From positions 1 to 64,000 of the forward strand of contig NZ_PNLB01000018.1 of assembly GCF_013822795.1 (NCBI RefSeq): DNA of 64,000 bases. The letters are read 5' to 3'. The notes beneath the pieces are model-generated. The model made no database searches, was not told where the DNA came from, and worked only from the letters and a program-made list of their open reading frames with translations. Of the stretch, positions 8,243 to 20,102 are shown one piece after another. Made by a program: the position numbers and the translations under genes. Within the stretch, counting starts at the first letter, position 1. Each line of letters opens with the position of its first letter. Source of the DNA: Phenylobacterium sp. Its GTDB lineage: Bacteria > Pseudomonadota > Alphaproteobacteria > Caulobacterales > Caulobacteraceae.

Positions 8243-9529
8243 TCAGTCCTGGAACGGATCGCGGACCATGATGGTGTCGTCGCGCTGCGGGCTGGTCGAG
8301 ACCATCGCCGCCGGGGCTCCGATCAGCTCTTCCACGCGGCGCACATACTTCACCGCATTGGCCGGCAGGTCCTTCCACGAGGTGGCCCCGGCGGTGCTTT
8401 CGCTCCAGCCGTCCATCTCCTCGTAGACCGGCTCCAGCGCCGACTGCGACTTAAGGCCGGCGGGCAGGTAGTCGAGCACCTCGCCGTTCAGCTTGTAGCC
8501 GACGCAGATCTTCAGCTTCGGCAGGCCGTCGAGGACGTCGAGCTTGGTCAGTGCGATGCCGTCGATGCCGTTGAGCGCCACCGACTGGCGCACCAGCACC
8601 GCGTCGAACCAGCCGCAGCGGCGCGGGCGGCCGGTGACGACGCCGAATTCCTTGCCGACCGTCCCCAGGTGCTGGCCGATCTCGTCGCTGAGCTCGGTCG
8701 GGAACGGGCCCTCGCCGACCCGGGTGGTGTAGGCCTTGACGATCCCCAGCACGTAGCCTGGGCCCTTCGGCCCCAGGCCCGAACCGGCCGCAGCCTGGCC
8801 GGCGACGGTGTTGGATGAGGTCACATAGGGATAGGTGCCGTGGTCGACGTCGAGCAGGGCGCCTTGCGCGCCTTCGAACAGGACGCGCTTGCCGGACTTC
8901 ACCTCGGCGTCGAGCAGCTTCCAGGCCGGCTGGGCGAAGGGCAGGATCTTCGGAGCGATCTCTTCCAGCGCCGCCAGCAGCTGGGCGCCGTCGTACTCCG
9001 GCAGCCCAAGGCCGGCCCGCAGCGGGGTGTGGTGGGCCAGCAGACGGTCGATCTTGGCTTCCAGCGCGTCGCGGTCGCGCAGGTCGTCGACGCGGATGGC
9101 GCGGCGGCCGACCTTGTCCTCGTAGGCCGGGCCGATGCCGCGGCCGGTGGTGCCGATCTTGTTGACGGCGGCGGCCTCGCGCGCCTGGTCGAGGTCGCGG
9201 TGCAGCGGCAGGATCAGGCAGGCGTTGTCGGCCAGGACCAGCAGCTCGGGGCCGATCGCCACGCCCTGCCCGCCCAGCTTGGCGATCTCCTCCAGCAGGT
9301 GCCAGGGGTCGACGACGACGCCGTTGCCGATCACCGACAGCTTGCCCTGGACCACGCCCGAGGGCAGCAGGCTGAGCTTGTAGACCTGGTCGCCCACCAC
9401 CAGCGTGTGGCCGGCGTTGTGGCCGCCCTGGAAGCGCACGACGACGCCGGCGCGGTTCGACAGCCAGTCGACGAGCTTGCCCTTGCCTTCGTCGCCCCAC
9501 TGAGCGCCGATCACGGTCACATTGGCCAT
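8243..9529 (-). CDS. purA: Adenylosuccinate synthetase PurA
   Basis: PurA makes adenylosuccinate from IMP, aspartate and GTP, the first step from IMP to AMP. The 428-residue length is normal. The GTP-binding signature [11 protein letters not shown] starts at residue 8, the IMP-site NAGHTLVV follows, GTTGRGIGP marks the loop near residue 130, and GRPRRCGW is the conserved base-site region. The ATG at 9529 is chosen because homologues begin with [12 protein letters not shown]; an upstream open stretch of about 53 codons is Pro-rich and not conserved. The gene stands alone between a receiver gene and a divergent VOC protein. Confidence 0.98.
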   Translation of the reverse strand: MANVTVIGAQWGDEGKGKLVDWLSNRAGVVVRFQGGHNAGHTLVVGDQVYKLSLLPSGVVQGKLSVIGNGVVVDPWHLLEEIAKLGGQGVAIGPELLVLADNACLILPLHRDLDQAREAAAVNKIGTTGRGIGPAYEDKVGRRAIRVDDLRDRDALEAKIDRLLAHHTPLRAGLGLPEYDGAQLLAALEEIAPKILPFAQPAWKLLDAEVKSGKRVLFEGAQGALLDVDHGTYPYVTSSNTVAGQAAAGSGLGPKGPGYVLGIVKAYTTRVGEGPFPTELSDEIGQHLGTVGKEFGVVTGRPRRCGWFDAVLVRQSVALNGIDGIALTKLDVLDGLPKLKICVGYKLNGEVLDYLPAGLKSQSALEPVYEEMDGWSESTAGATSWKDLPANAVKYVRRVEELIGAPAAMVSTSPQRDDTIMVRDPFQD

Positions 9530-9754
9530 TCGGATACGATCTCCCGGCCTGCCCGAGCGGGTCCAAACACGCCCTTCGACAGGACTCGGCGGTTGGACTT
9601 GATCGATTGTAGGAACCAGATGCGGCGGCCCTGCGGGCGGCGGCTCTCCGTTCGGCGGGGGTAAACCAGCGGGCGGCCCTCGCGTCAAGCCCTGCGCCTG
9701 AATCCGGCGCCTGGCCGGTCGCCTTGCCGGGTCGGCTCAGGCTATGAATAGGCC

Positions 9755-10174
9755 ATGACCCGACCGCGTTTTCACCTCGCCTTTCCCGTCCGCGACCTGG
9801 CCGAGGCGCGCAGCTTCTACGGCGGCTTGCTGGGCTGCCCGGAAGGGCGGTCGAGCCCAGACTGGATCGATTTCGACTTCTACGGCCACCAGATCGTGGC
9901 GCACCTGTCGCCCGACGAATGCGGCCATAAGAATACCAGCAGCGTCGACGGCGAGGACGTGCCCGTCCGCCACTTCGGGGCGATCCTGACCGTGCCCGAG
10001 TGGCATGCGCTGGCCGGCAAGCTGGAAGACGCCGGGATCAAGTTCGTGATCGAGCCACAGATCCGCTTCGAGGGCCAGCCGGGCGAGCAGGCGACGATGT
10101 TCTTCCTCGACCCGTCCGGCAACGCCCTGGAGTTCAAGGCCTTCGCCGACGACAGCATGGTGTTTGCGAAATGA
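9755..10174 (+). CDS. VOC (glyoxalase/dioxygenase fold) family protein
   Basis: A 139-residue single-domain protein of the vicinal oxygen chelate superfamily. The N-terminal half begins [22 protein letters not shown], the standard first beta-alpha-beta unit, with metal ligand His7. The second half ends with [15 protein letters not shown], whose Glu is the usual last ligand. The reaction is unknown. A possible -10 element TATGAA (9743-9748) would place the transcript start exactly at the ATG, so the message may be leaderless. The stop overlaps the next start (ATGA), so it is translationally coupled to the threonine dehydratase. Confidence 0.85.
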   Translation: MTRPRFHLAFPVRDLAEARSFYGGLLGCPEGRSSPDWIDFDFYGHQIVAHLSPDECGHKNTSSVDGEDVPVRHFGAILTVPEWHALAGKLEDAGIKFVIEPQIRFEGQPGEQATMFFLDPSGNALEFKAFADDSMVFAK

Positions 10175-11151
10175 GCGTAACCCTGGCCGACATCGAGGCC
10201 GCCGCCGGGCGGCTGGCGGGGCACGCCGTCGAGACCCCGCTGATCGAGAGCCCTGCCCTGAACGAGCGGCTGGGCCGGCGGGTATTGATCAAGCCCGAGA
10301 CACTGCAGCGGGTCGGGGCCTTCAAGTTCCGCGGCGCCTACAACCGTCTGTCGCAGCTGTCGGCCGACGAGGCGAAACGAGGCGTAGTGGCGTTCTCGTC
10401 CGGCAACCACGCCCAGGGCGTGGCGCTGGCAGCGCGGCTGCTGGGCATGCCGGCGATCATCGTGATGCCGGCCGATGCGCCAAGCGTGAAAGTCGAGGCG
10501 ACCCGCGGCTATGGCGCGGAGATCAAGCTCTATGACCGCCTGACCGAGAGCCGCGAAGCGATCGCCGCGGCCATCGCCGCCGAGCGCGGCGCGGTGACGG
10601 TTCCGGCCTTCGACGACCCCGACGTGATCGCCGGTCAGGGTACGGTCGGGCTGGAGCTGGTCGCCCAGGCCAAGGCGCGCGGCGTGGCGCTGGACACGGT
10701 CGTCTCACCGATCGGCGGCGGCGGGCTGCTGGCGGGCGTTTCGACGGCGGTCAAGGCGCTGTCGCCGACCACCGCCATCGTCGGCGTCGAACCGGCCGGC
10801 TTCGACGACACATTGCGCTCGCTGCAGAAGGGCGAGCGGATCGTGACCCAGCCGACCACGCGTTCGCTGTGCGACGCGCTGGAGAGCCCGGCGCCGGGGC
10901 TGCTGACCTTCCCGGTGCTGCAGAAGACCGTGGCCGACGTCGCGCTGGTCACCGACGCCGAGGTCGCCGAGGCGATGCGCTATGCGTTCTCGGTGCTGAA
11001 GCTGGTGGTGGAGCCCGGCGGATCGGTGGGCCTGGCCGCGCTGCTGGCCGGCAAGGTGAAGTCGTTCGGCGAGGACACGACCGGGCTGGTGGTGTCGGGC
11101 GGCAACGTCGATCCGGACCTGTTCGCACGCGTGCTGCGCAAGGAGGTCTGA
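10171..11151 (+). CDS. Threonine/serine dehydratase, PLP-dependent
   Basis: A 326-residue fold-type II PLP enzyme that deaminates threonine to 2-oxobutanoate (or serine to pyruvate). The Schiff-base Lys is in [10 protein letters not shown] near residue 52, the substrate loop is SSGNHAQG, and the phosphate-binding Gly-rich loop is GGGGLLAG. There is no C-terminal ACT regulatory domain, so this is the short catabolic or racemase-like form rather than biosynthetic IlvA. The ATG overlaps the VOC stop. The GFA-family gene starts four bases after its stop, giving a compact three-gene operon. Confidence 0.88.
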   Translation: MSVTLADIEAAAGRLAGHAVETPLIESPALNERLGRRVLIKPETLQRVGAFKFRGAYNRLSQLSADEAKRGVVAFSSGNHAQGVALAARLLGMPAIIVMPADAPSVKVEATRGYGAEIKLYDRLTESREAIAAAIAAERGAVTVPAFDDPDVIAGQGTVGLELVAQAKARGVALDTVVSPIGGGGLLAGVSTAVKALSPTTAIVGVEPAGFDDTLRSLQKGERIVTQPTTRSLCDALESPAPGLLTFPVLQKTVADVALVTDAEVAEAMRYAFSVLKLVVEPGGSVGLAALLAGKVKSFGEDTTGLVVSGGNVDPDLFARVLRKEV

Positions 11152-11155
11152 GGTG

Positions 11156-11518
11156 ATGGTGAAGGGCAGCTGTCTTTGCAAAGCCACGCAGTTCGAGGTC
11201 GCGCGACCACCGGCCGACGTCGCCGACTGCAACTGCTCGTCTTGCTCTAAGCGGGGCGCGCTCTGGGCCTATTACGACGAGGCCGAGTTTAGGCTGACCA
11301 CCGCGCCGGAGCGGGTCTCCACCTTTCAGTGGGGCGACTACATGATGAAGCTGCACTACTGCGGCGTCTGCGGCTGCGCGACCTACAACGAGGGTCCCGT
11401 CTGGAAGGACGGCGAGATCGACTTCAGCGTGAACCGCATCGGCGTGAACGCCCGCCTGTTCGACGATTTCGACTTGGCGGCCGTGCCGGTCCGACACGTC
11501 AACGGCAAGGACGCCTGA
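11156..11518 (+). CDS. GFA (glutathione-dependent formaldehyde-activating) family protein
   Basis: A 120-residue zinc-binding protein of the GFA/CENP-V fold. The Cys pattern is complete: GSCLC near residue 5, CNCSSCSKRG near 30-39, and CGVCGC in the second half, giving structural and catalytic zinc sites. Most members of this family do not act on formaldehyde, so the substrate is left open. The ATG at 11156 is preferred, with AGGAGG nine bases upstream inside the end of the previous gene; a GTG at 11153 is also possible. It closes the VOC-dehydratase operon. Confidence 0.87.
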   Translation: MVKGSCLCKATQFEVARPPADVADCNCSSCSKRGALWAYYDEAEFRLTTAPERVSTFQWGDYMMKLHYCGVCGCATYNEGPVWKDGEIDFSVNRIGVNARLFDDFDLAAVPVRHVNGKDA

Positions 11519-11536
11519 TCGGCTTGGTCGCCCTGG

Positions 11537-12466
11537 TCAGATTTCAGCGGCGCCGAGATCGTCCGTCTTGGGCGTGAGCTGGCGGTAGATCTCGGCCAGC
11601 GGGGCGCTGTAGAGCACCGTGCCGAACACGCTGACCAGGGCCATCAGCAGGCCCGCCAGGCCAAGGACCGGGGACACCTGGGCGAAAGTCAGCGTCGTGA
11701 AATCCGACTCGGCGGTCGGCTTGAGGATCGCGACCACGGCGACGATGAATCCGACGAAGACTACAAGCTGGACGAGGGTGGCGACCAAGCTGACCGCGAT
11801 ACCGACCAGCGCCATCTTGGCGGCGTGGCCGTGGGTCAGATGCCAGGATTCAAACAGCCGGAAGTAGCTGTCGGCGAACGACATCGGCAGGCCGAGCGAG
11901 AAGCGCACGAACAGCCACAGCATCGCGCCGAGCACGATCAGCACGATGGCGCCGACGCCGAGCCCGACGCCGGGCGAAAGGGTTTGGCCGGGGCCGGCGA
12001 GGTACAGCGCGAACGAGACAATCATGACGGGGATCGTGCTGAACAAAGCCAGCAGGACCGCCACAACGCCGATGACCAGGAGGCAGAGCGCGAGCCAGAG
12101 CTCCTGGCGGCCGACCCGCAGGAAGAAGAACCGGCTGTTCTGCGGTTCGAGCACCGCGCGGAACACCGCCCCGATGAGCAAAGCGCTGGAGGCCAGGCCG
12201 GTCAGCCACTGGAGCATCGACAGCGCGTTGACCTGGCCCATCAGGGCCGTCATCTCCTGGGTGGCGGCCGTCGAGTCGGGCGCCACCTCGGCCTCGGCCA
12301 GGGTGGCCAGGGCGTCGAGCTGCGGCCAGATGGCCGCCACCATCAGGGCCAACGGGCCGAGCGCCACCACCAAGTAGACGACGCACCAGGCCAAGAACGC
12401 GAGCGGGTTGCGGGCGATCACGGCGAAACCCGACCCGACCGCGCCGCCGAACGAAAACGTCGTCAT
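11537..12466 (-). CDS. Hypothetical polytopic membrane protein
   Basis: A 309-residue protein with about six hydrophobic helices, including paired segments near residues 20-45, 85-105, 120-155 and 250-290, and a short acidic loop near 60. The overall pattern resembles the uncharacterised YciC or glycerophosphodiesterase-membrane-domain type proteins common in alphaproteobacteria, but no catalytic motif is visible. It is convergent with the GFA gene and separated from the RND pump by 66 bases on the same strand, so it could be transcribed from the efflux operon. Confidence 0.65.
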   Translation of the reverse strand: MTTFSFGGAVGSGFAVIARNPLAFLAWCVVYLVVALGPLALMVAAIWPQLDALATLAEAEVAPDSTAATQEMTALMGQVNALSMLQWLTGLASSALLIGAVFRAVLEPQNSRFFFLRVGRQELWLALCLLVIGVVAVLLALFSTIPVMIVSFALYLAGPGQTLSPGVGLGVGAIVLIVLGAMLWLFVRFSLGLPMSFADSYFRLFESWHLTHGHAAKMALVGIAVSLVATLVQLVVFVGFIVAVVAILKPTAESDFTTLTFAQVSPVLGLAGLLMALVSVFGTVLYSAPLAEIYRQLTPKTDDLGAAEI

Positions 12467-12532
12467 GCCCCGAACCCCGCAACCATCAGCTGCAGAGCAT
12501 AACGGCCCCGTTCAGCGCTGCAACGGCGCCGC

Positions 12533-15500
12533 CTAGAGCCGGTCGTCGGGAACGGCCTCCCCAGGCGCCTCACGCGGGGTGATCAGTTTGCCGAGCTTGG
12601 GGCGCAGCCAGTTCTCGAAGTCGTCGACGAACTCGTAGACCACCGGCACCAGCACCAGCGACAGCAGGGTCGAGGTGATGAGGCCGCCGATCACCGCCAC
12701 GGCCATCGGCTGGCGGAACTCGGCGCCCTTCTCCAGGGCCAGAGCGGTCGGCAGCATGCCGGCGGCCATGGCCACGGTGGTCATGACGATCGGCCGGGCC
12801 CGCTCGCGGCAGGCCTCGATCAGGGCGTTGCGCTGGGGCATGCCCTCGCGCTCGCGCTCGATCGCGTACTCGACCAGCAGGATCGAGTTCTTGGCCGCCA
12901 GGCCCATCAGCATCAGGAAGCCGATGAGCGAGGGGATCGACAGCGACAGGTTGAAGATGAAGAGGCCGATGAAGGCCCCGCCGACGGCGAGCGGCAACGC
13001 GGCCAGGATGACGATCGGCTTGAAGAAGCTTTTGAACAGCAACACCAGCACGGCGAACATCAGGAAGACCGCGGTGGCGAAGGCGACCACGAAGCCGCCG
13101 AACATCTCGGCCATGGCCTCGGCATCGCCGATCGCGCTGGGGGCGACCCCGGCCGGCAGCTTCTTCATGATCGGCAGCTTGTGGACTTCGCTGGTCGCAT
13201 CGCCGAGCTCCACCCCGTCGGCCAACTCGGCCTGGACGGTCATCTGGCGCTGGCGGTTCAGGCGGTCGATCCGGGCCGGACCGGCCTGGAACTGCACGTC
13301 GGCCACGGCGCCGAGCGTCGTGGAGCCGCCGGTGGCGGTCGGCAAGCGAAGCTGACGGACCTGCTCGATGTCGGCGCGGGCCGTTTCCGGCAGGCGGATG
13401 CGGATGGGGATCCGCCGCTCGCCCTCGTTCATCTTCGGAATGTTGGCGTCGATGTCGCCGACGGTGGCGACGCGAGCCGCCTGGGCGATCGCCTGCACCG
13501 AGACGCCGAGGCGCGCGGCCTCGTCGGCCTTGGGACGGATCACCAGCTCGGGTCCGATCGGCGGGTTCTTCGGGCGCGGATCGGTGACCTTGGTCAAGGT
13601 CCGCATCTGCCGCTCGAGCTCGAGGCTGGCCTGTTCCAGCGCCTTGGGATCGGAGCTGGTCAGGATCTGTTCGAAGCCGGCCGAGCCCTGGCCGTCCAGG
13701 AAGTTGAGCCGCACATCCGGAACCGCAGTGATCTGGGCGCGGACACGGTCCTTGAGCTGGTTGCCGGTGACTTTGCGGTCGGAGTTGAGGAGCACGGTGA
13801 TGGTGCCGTTGCGCAGGTCGCTGCCGCCGCCGCCGCCGCCAGGTCCGAAGTTCGCCACGGTCGAGCCGACCTGGGTGAAGACGCCCCGGACTTCCGGCTG
13901 AGCCGCCATGACGAGCGAGGCCTGCTGGACTGCGCGCTCCATGTCGCCGATGGTCGCGCCGGGCGGGCCCTGGACGTTGATGTAGACGTAGTCGGGATCA
14001 CCGGGCGGCTGGAAGCCCTTGGGCAGGAAGGCGATCATCGCCGCCGAACAGACGAACAGCAGCAGGCCGGCGATGGAGGCGATGATGCGATGCTCCAGCG
14101 CCCACTTCAGCGCGCTGGGATAGAAGCCCTCGAACGGCTTCTGCGGCCGCTCATGCACCATCGGCTTGAGGAAGTAGGCCGCCATCAGCGGCGTCACCAG
14201 ACGCGCGACGAGCAGCGAGAACAGCACCGCCACCGAGACGGTGAGGCCGAACTCCTTGAAGAACTGGCCCGGGATGCCGGGCATGAAGCTGACCGGCGTG
14301 AACACCACGACGATGGCGAAGGTGGTCGCCACCACCGCCAGGCCGATGGCGTCGGCGCCTTCCAGTGCGGCCTTGAACGGCCGCACCCCGCGGGCCACGC
14401 GCTTTTCGATATTCTCGATCTCGACGATCGCGTCGTCGACGAGGATGCCGATGACCAGGGTCAGGGCCAGCAGCGTCACGAGGTTCAGAGAGAACCCGGC
14501 CAACTTCATCACGAAGAAGGTCGGGATCAGCGAGATCGGCATGGCCAGCACGGTGATGGCCGTCGCCCGCCAATCGCGCAGGAACAGCAGCACCACCAGG
14601 GCCGCCAGCACCATGCCTTCGAGCAGCACGTGCTGGGTGGCGCGGAAGTTGGCGCGGGTCTCGTCCACCGAAGCGTAGATCTTGGTGAACTTGACGGTGG
14701 GATCGGCCTTGGCGATTTCAGCCAGCTTGGCGTTCACCCCGTCCTCGACGTCGACGTCTGACGATTCCTTGGTCTTGCTGACCTGGAAGCCGACCACGGG
14801 GCGGTTGTTCAGGCGCGCGAAGCCGCGCGCCTCGGCCGAGCCTTCGCCGATGTCGGCGACGTCGGTGAGGCGGACGAAACCGCCGCCGCCGGTGGCGATG
14901 GTCATGGCCCGCAACTGGTCGATCGTCTCGGCCGAGCCGAGCACGCGAACGGTCTGTTCGCGGCCGCCGACCTGGACGCGGCCGCCGGGCGCGTCCTGTT
15001 GGAAGGCCATCAGGGCGTTGTTGACCTCGGCCGCGGTCAGGCCGCGCGCGGCCAGCCTGTCGGGATCGACGACGACGTTGATCTCGCGCGCCACGCCGCC
15101 GACCCGGGTGATCTGGGCGACGCCGCTCACGGTCTGCAGATCGCGGGCGATCTTGTCGTCCACGTACCAGGAGAGCTGCTCGTCCGACATCGACGGCGCT
15201 TCGACCGCGTAGGTGATGATCGGGAACGCGTCGTCGATCTCGACCCGAGTGACGGTCGGCTCGTCGATATCGCGCGGCAGGATCTGGCGGGTCTGATCGA
15301 CCTTGGCGCGGACTTCGTCGGTCTTCTTCTGAAGATCCTCGCCCATTTCGAACTGGATGGAGGTGGTCGAGACCCCTTGGGTCACCACCGACTGGATGTT
15401 CTTGACCCCGGTGATGCCCGACATGGCGTCTTCGACCGGCCGGGTGATCTGGGTCTCCATTTCCCCGGGCGCGGCGCCGCTCTGGGTCACCGTGATGGCG

Positions 15501-15664
15501 ACCACCGGGAACTGGATGTTCGGGAACTGTTTAACCGCCAGCCCCGAGTAGGCGATCATGCCGGCGATCAGCAGACCGATGAACAGCAGCGCGACCGGGA
15601 CCGGGTTGCGGATCGCCCAGGCCGAGATCGGGAAGCCGGAGCTTCCGCCTTGTTGCTCGCTCAT
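12533..15664 (-). CDS. RND efflux pump, inner membrane transporter subunit
   Basis: A 1043-residue HAE1-type proton-driven drug exporter. It has one N-terminal helix, a large periplasmic domain, the central helix cluster, a second periplasmic domain and a final cluster, as in AcrB/MdtB. The proton-relay Asp pair is in LVIGILVDDAIVEIENIEK in transmembrane helix 4. The start ATG overlaps the stop of the adaptor gene by four bases (ATGA), so the pump is translationally coupled. Together with the adaptor and outer membrane factor it forms a complete tripartite pump. The exported compounds cannot be predicted. Confidence 0.95.
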   Translation of the reverse strand: MSEQQGGSSGFPISAWAIRNPVPVALLFIGLLIAGMIAYSGLAVKQFPNIQFPVVAITVTQSGAAPGEMETQITRPVEDAMSGITGVKNIQSVVTQGVSTTSIQFEMGEDLQKKTDEVRAKVDQTRQILPRDIDEPTVTRVEIDDAFPIITYAVEAPSMSDEQLSWYVDDKIARDLQTVSGVAQITRVGGVAREINVVVDPDRLAARGLTAAEVNNALMAFQQDAPGGRVQVGGREQTVRVLGSAETIDQLRAMTIATGGGGFVRLTDVADIGEGSAEARGFARLNNRPVVGFQVSKTKESSDVDVEDGVNAKLAEIAKADPTVKFTKIYASVDETRANFRATQHVLLEGMVLAALVVLLFLRDWRATAITVLAMPISLIPTFFVMKLAGFSLNLVTLLALTLVIGILVDDAIVEIENIEKRVARGVRPFKAALEGADAIGLAVVATTFAIVVVFTPVSFMPGIPGQFFKEFGLTVSVAVLFSLLVARLVTPLMAAYFLKPMVHERPQKPFEGFYPSALKWALEHRIIASIAGLLLFVCSAAMIAFLPKGFQPPGDPDYVYINVQGPPGATIGDMERAVQQASLVMAAQPEVRGVFTQVGSTVANFGPGGGGGGSDLRNGTITVLLNSDRKVTGNQLKDRVRAQITAVPDVRLNFLDGQGSAGFEQILTSSDPKALEQASLELERQMRTLTKVTDPRPKNPPIGPELVIRPKADEAARLGVSVQAIAQAARVATVGDIDANIPKMNEGERRIPIRIRLPETARADIEQVRQLRLPTATGGSTTLGAVADVQFQAGPARIDRLNRQRQMTVQAELADGVELGDATSEVHKLPIMKKLPAGVAPSAIGDAEAMAEMFGGFVVAFATAVFLMFAVLVLLFKSFFKPIVILAALPLAVGGAFIGLFIFNLSLSIPSLIGFLMLMGLAAKNSILLVEYAIEREREGMPQRNALIEACRERARPIVMTTVAMAAGMLPTALALEKGAEFRQPMAVAVIGGLITSTLLSLVLVPVVYEFVDDFENWLRPKLGKLITPREAPGEAVPDDRL

Positions 15665-16755
15665 TTGGCCCTCGCGGCGGGTTGCGGCGCGGCGGGCTGG
15701 GTTGCGGCCGCGCCGGCCTCGACCGGCTTCACCAGGTCACCGTCGAGCAGGAACGAGGCCGCGTTCTGAACCACGCGGGAGCCCGAGGGCGGGCCTTTGA
15801 CGATCTGGACGAGGCCCGAGCCGCGCTGGCCGGTCTGGACGGCCACGTGCTTCACGCGGTTGTCGTCCCCGACCACCATGACCCCCGCACCGTTGGCGTC
15901 GTAGCGGATCGCGGTCTCAGGCAGGGCGAGCGTCGATGCGCTGGCGTCGGCGAACACGGCGCGGGCGAAACCGCCGGCGCGGATGTCGGCGCGCGCCGGC
16001 AGCAGCACGCGAACCTGGCCGAGTTTGGTCTGGGCGTCGATCTGCGGGCTGACGATGCGCACCGTGCCCTGCGCCTGGCCGCCGCCCGGCAGGGTGACGG
16101 TCGCGGCCTGGCCCACGCGAATGCGCGCCAGGTCGTCTTCGGACATGTCGGCGCCCAGCTCCATCTGGCCGTCGCGAGCGATGCGGAACCACGGCGAGCC
16201 GCCGCCGGACGACAGATCGCCAGGGCGGACCGTCCGTTCGAGGATCACGCCGGACACCGGCGCGACGACGGCGAGCTTGGCCAGGCGGGTCTGCAGGTCG
16301 CGCAGGTTCGCGCGGGCGGCCTGGGCCTGGAAGCGACGTTGGGCGATCTGTTCCTGGGCGAGCACGCCCTGGCCGTCCAGGTCGGCGACGCGCCTCGCCT
16401 GATCCTCGGCCTGGGCGGACTGCGCCTCGGCCTGGGCGATCTGAGCCTGGAGCAGGGCGGGGTCGAGCTGCACCAGCACCTCGCCGGCGCGGACGGTGTC
16501 GCCGACGTCGGCATTGACGCGCAGCACACGGAATCCGCTGACCTCGGCCGCCACGGCGGCCTCTTCGCGCGGACGCAGCGTGCCCGAGGCGCTGAGCGCG
16601 CCGGAAATGGCGCGCGGCTCCAGCCGCACCACCGTCACCGCGCGCGCCTGGGCGGCCGGGTCCTTCTTCGGCGTCTCCTTGGAGCCGCAGCCGGCGAGCG
16701 TCAGGGCGGAAGCCAGGCCGGCGGCGAGGGCCAGGATGGTCTTGGTTCTCGTCAC
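15661..16755 (-). CDS. RND efflux periplasmic adaptor (MFP), lipoprotein
   Basis: A 364-residue membrane fusion protein linking the RND pump to the outer membrane factor. A lipoprotein signal with lipobox LAGC is at residues 18-21. The lipoyl halves flank an alpha-helical hairpin rich in Gln and Ala (QAEAQSAQAEDQARR), followed by beta-barrel and membrane-proximal domains. The GTG at 16755 is used because the lipobox follows at the right distance and the preceding gene's stop is only one base upstream. An open extension of 26 codons upstream overlaps that gene and lacks a signal peptide. Confidence 0.93.
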   Translation of the reverse strand: MTRTKTILALAAGLASALTLAGCGSKETPKKDPAAQARAVTVVRLEPRAISGALSASGTLRPREEAAVAAEVSGFRVLRVNADVGDTVRAGEVLVQLDPALLQAQIAQAEAQSAQAEDQARRVADLDGQGVLAQEQIAQRRFQAQAARANLRDLQTRLAKLAVVAPVSGVILERTVRPGDLSSGGGSPWFRIARDGQMELGADMSEDDLARIRVGQAATVTLPGGGQAQGTVRIVSPQIDAQTKLGQVRVLLPARADIRAGGFARAVFADASASTLALPETAIRYDANGAGVMVVGDDNRVKHVAVQTGQRGSGLVQIVKGPPSGSRVVQNAASFLLDGDLVKPVEAGAAATQPAAPQPAARAK

Positions 16756-16756
16756 T

Positions 16757-18208
16757 TCAGCGAGCCTCTTTGTTGGTCGGGGCGGTCTCAAGCGGCCAAC
16801 CGCCGCCGAGCGCCTTGTAGGTCTGAACCGCACGGCGCAGGGCCTGCACCTGGGCGGCGGTCTTCAGGGTGCGCACGGTGCGCCAGGCCCGCTCGTTGTC
16901 GAGCGTGGTCTGCAGATCGGTGAAGCCGGCGACGTAGCCCTTGCGGGACGCCTCGTAGGCCCGGCGAGCGCGGACCTCGCCGTCCGTCAGCAGATCCACG
17001 CGGCGGCGATCAGACTCCAGCAGGACCAGAGCGTTCTCAGCCTCGCCAAACGCGGTCTGTACGGCCTTTTCGTAGGCGATGGCGGCCTGCTCGGAGCGGG
17101 CGTCCTGGGCCTTCATCTCCGAAAGCAGACGGGGGATGTCGAGCACCGGGACGACAACGTTGGCGCCGATGCTCCAGCTCTGCGTCGTCACCGCATACCC
17201 GGGCTGGTCGTTCTTCTGCAGGCCGATGCCGGGCGCCAGCTTGAAGGTCGGGAAGAAGGCGAGCTTGGCGTAGTCGAGACGTCCAAGGGCCGAGGCGAGC
17301 ATCGCCTCGGCGCGGCGCACATCGGGGCGACGGGCGAGCAGCTCGCCGGGGATCACGTCCGGAACCGCCGGCGCCACGCCGACCTCGGCGTCGATCGGCA
17401 GGGCGGCGATCGGCTCGATCCCGCGACCGGTGAGGATCAGCAGATTGCGGCGCGCGGCCTGCAGCTCGGCTTCCAGGCCGGCGACCTGCGACCGCGCCTG
17501 GGCGAGGTCGCCGGCCACGCGGTCGGCGTCGGCGGTCGAGGAGATGCCGCGCTGCGCGCGGATGTCGACGATACGGTAGAGATCGGCCTGGATCCGCTCG
17601 GTGGCGCGGATGTCGTCGAGCTGGATGGCGATGCCGCGGGCGGCGAAGTAGCTGTCGGCGACCGCCGCCGCGAGGCTGGCGCGGGCCGCCTCGTAGTCGA
17701 GCCGCGCGGCCGCCATCTCGGCGTTGGCGGCGCGGCTGGCGGCGAAGATGCGGCCGAAGAGGTCGATCTCCCAGCTGACATCGAAGTTGGCGGTCTCGGT
17801 GCGGCTTGTGCCGGTGCTCGAGAAGCCGGGAATATTGATAGCGGTCCCGTCGATCACCTTGCTGTCGGTCTCGGTGATCGAACCGCGGGGATTGCCCTGC
17901 GGCAGGAAGCTGGTCAGCGCGCCGGAGCGGGTGGCGCGCGCCTCGCGCAGCTTAGCGGCCGCGCTGCGGGCGTCCGGGCTGTTGGCCAGCGCCTCGGTGA
18001 TCAGGGCGGTGAGCTGCGGGTCCTCGAACCCCGTCCACCAGGTCTCGAGCGACGGCGCGGCGGCGATCGCCGGCGAGGACGGGGCCTCGTAGGCGGCCGG
18101 AAGGCGCGTATCGACGTCGCGGGTGGAGGCGCAGGCCGACAGCAACAAGGCTAGGCCGGTCACCGATCCGACCGCAGGATTTACTAGGCGCATCGCTCTT
18201 TTCATCAC
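16757..18208 (-). CDS. NodT-type outer membrane factor lipoprotein of RND pump
   Basis: A TolC-family channel of 483 residues and first gene of the efflux operon. The signal peptide ends in a lipobox (LLLSAC) near residue 26. Two duplicated OEP repeats follow, with DVSWEIDLFGR in the first half and PELLARRPDVR-like GELLARRPDVRRAEA before the second, both hallmarks of the NodT group. The start is GTG at 18208 with an ATG as second codon; either could be used. A 14-base element immediately upstream (18212-18225) is repeated in inverted orientation near the divergent peptidase gene. Confidence 0.93.
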   Translation of the reverse strand: MMKRAMRLVNPAVGSVTGLALLLSACASTRDVDTRLPAAYEAPSSPAIAAAPSLETWWTGFEDPQLTALITEALANSPDARSAAAKLREARATRSGALTSFLPQGNPRGSITETDSKVIDGTAINIPGFSSTGTSRTETANFDVSWEIDLFGRIFAASRAANAEMAAARLDYEAARASLAAAVADSYFAARGIAIQLDDIRATERIQADLYRIVDIRAQRGISSTADADRVAGDLAQARSQVAGLEAELQAARRNLLILTGRGIEPIAALPIDAEVGVAPAVPDVIPGELLARRPDVRRAEAMLASALGRLDYAKLAFFPTFKLAPGIGLQKNDQPGYAVTTQSWSIGANVVVPVLDIPRLLSEMKAQDARSEQAAIAYEKAVQTAFGEAENALVLLESDRRRVDLLTDGEVRARRAYEASRKGYVAGFTDLQTTLDNERAWRTVRTLKTAAQVQALRRAVQTYKALGGGWPLETAPTNKEAR

Positions 18209-18211
18209 TAT

Positions 18212-18361
18212 CGGTTTGCGACACCGCCCACCGCGCCGAGCGCGACAAGCACGCGCAGCGCGGACCTCGATACCGGCGTTCCGTTCTTAGCTGCGCTCAT
18301 GCTTCAGGTCGATTGCAGAGAAGCGACAATCGGCAAAGCGAAACGCAGGTGTCGCAAACCG
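18212..18361. promoter_or_regulatory. Divergent regulatory region with paired 14-base inverted elements
   Basis: CGGTTTGCGACACC at 18212-18225 has a perfect inverted copy, GGTGTCGCAAACCG, at 18348-18361, about 120 bases away. One copy touches the efflux operon start and the other lies 75 bases before the M28 peptidase. A third weaker pair (CGATTG 18310-18315, CAATCG 18327-18332) lies between. Two identical sites in opposite orientation suggest one regulator acting on both divergent promoters. No regulator gene is adjacent. Confidence 0.5.
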
Positions 18362-18435
18362 GTCGCATGGCACTGGCGCGAGACCACGCCGCGGCCTAGG
18401 GTTCCGCGCAATTCCACCCCCCATTTGAGTGAACT

Positions 18436-20085
<1,650 letters not shown>

Positions 20086-20102
20086 CAAAGGCGAGGAACG
20101 AG

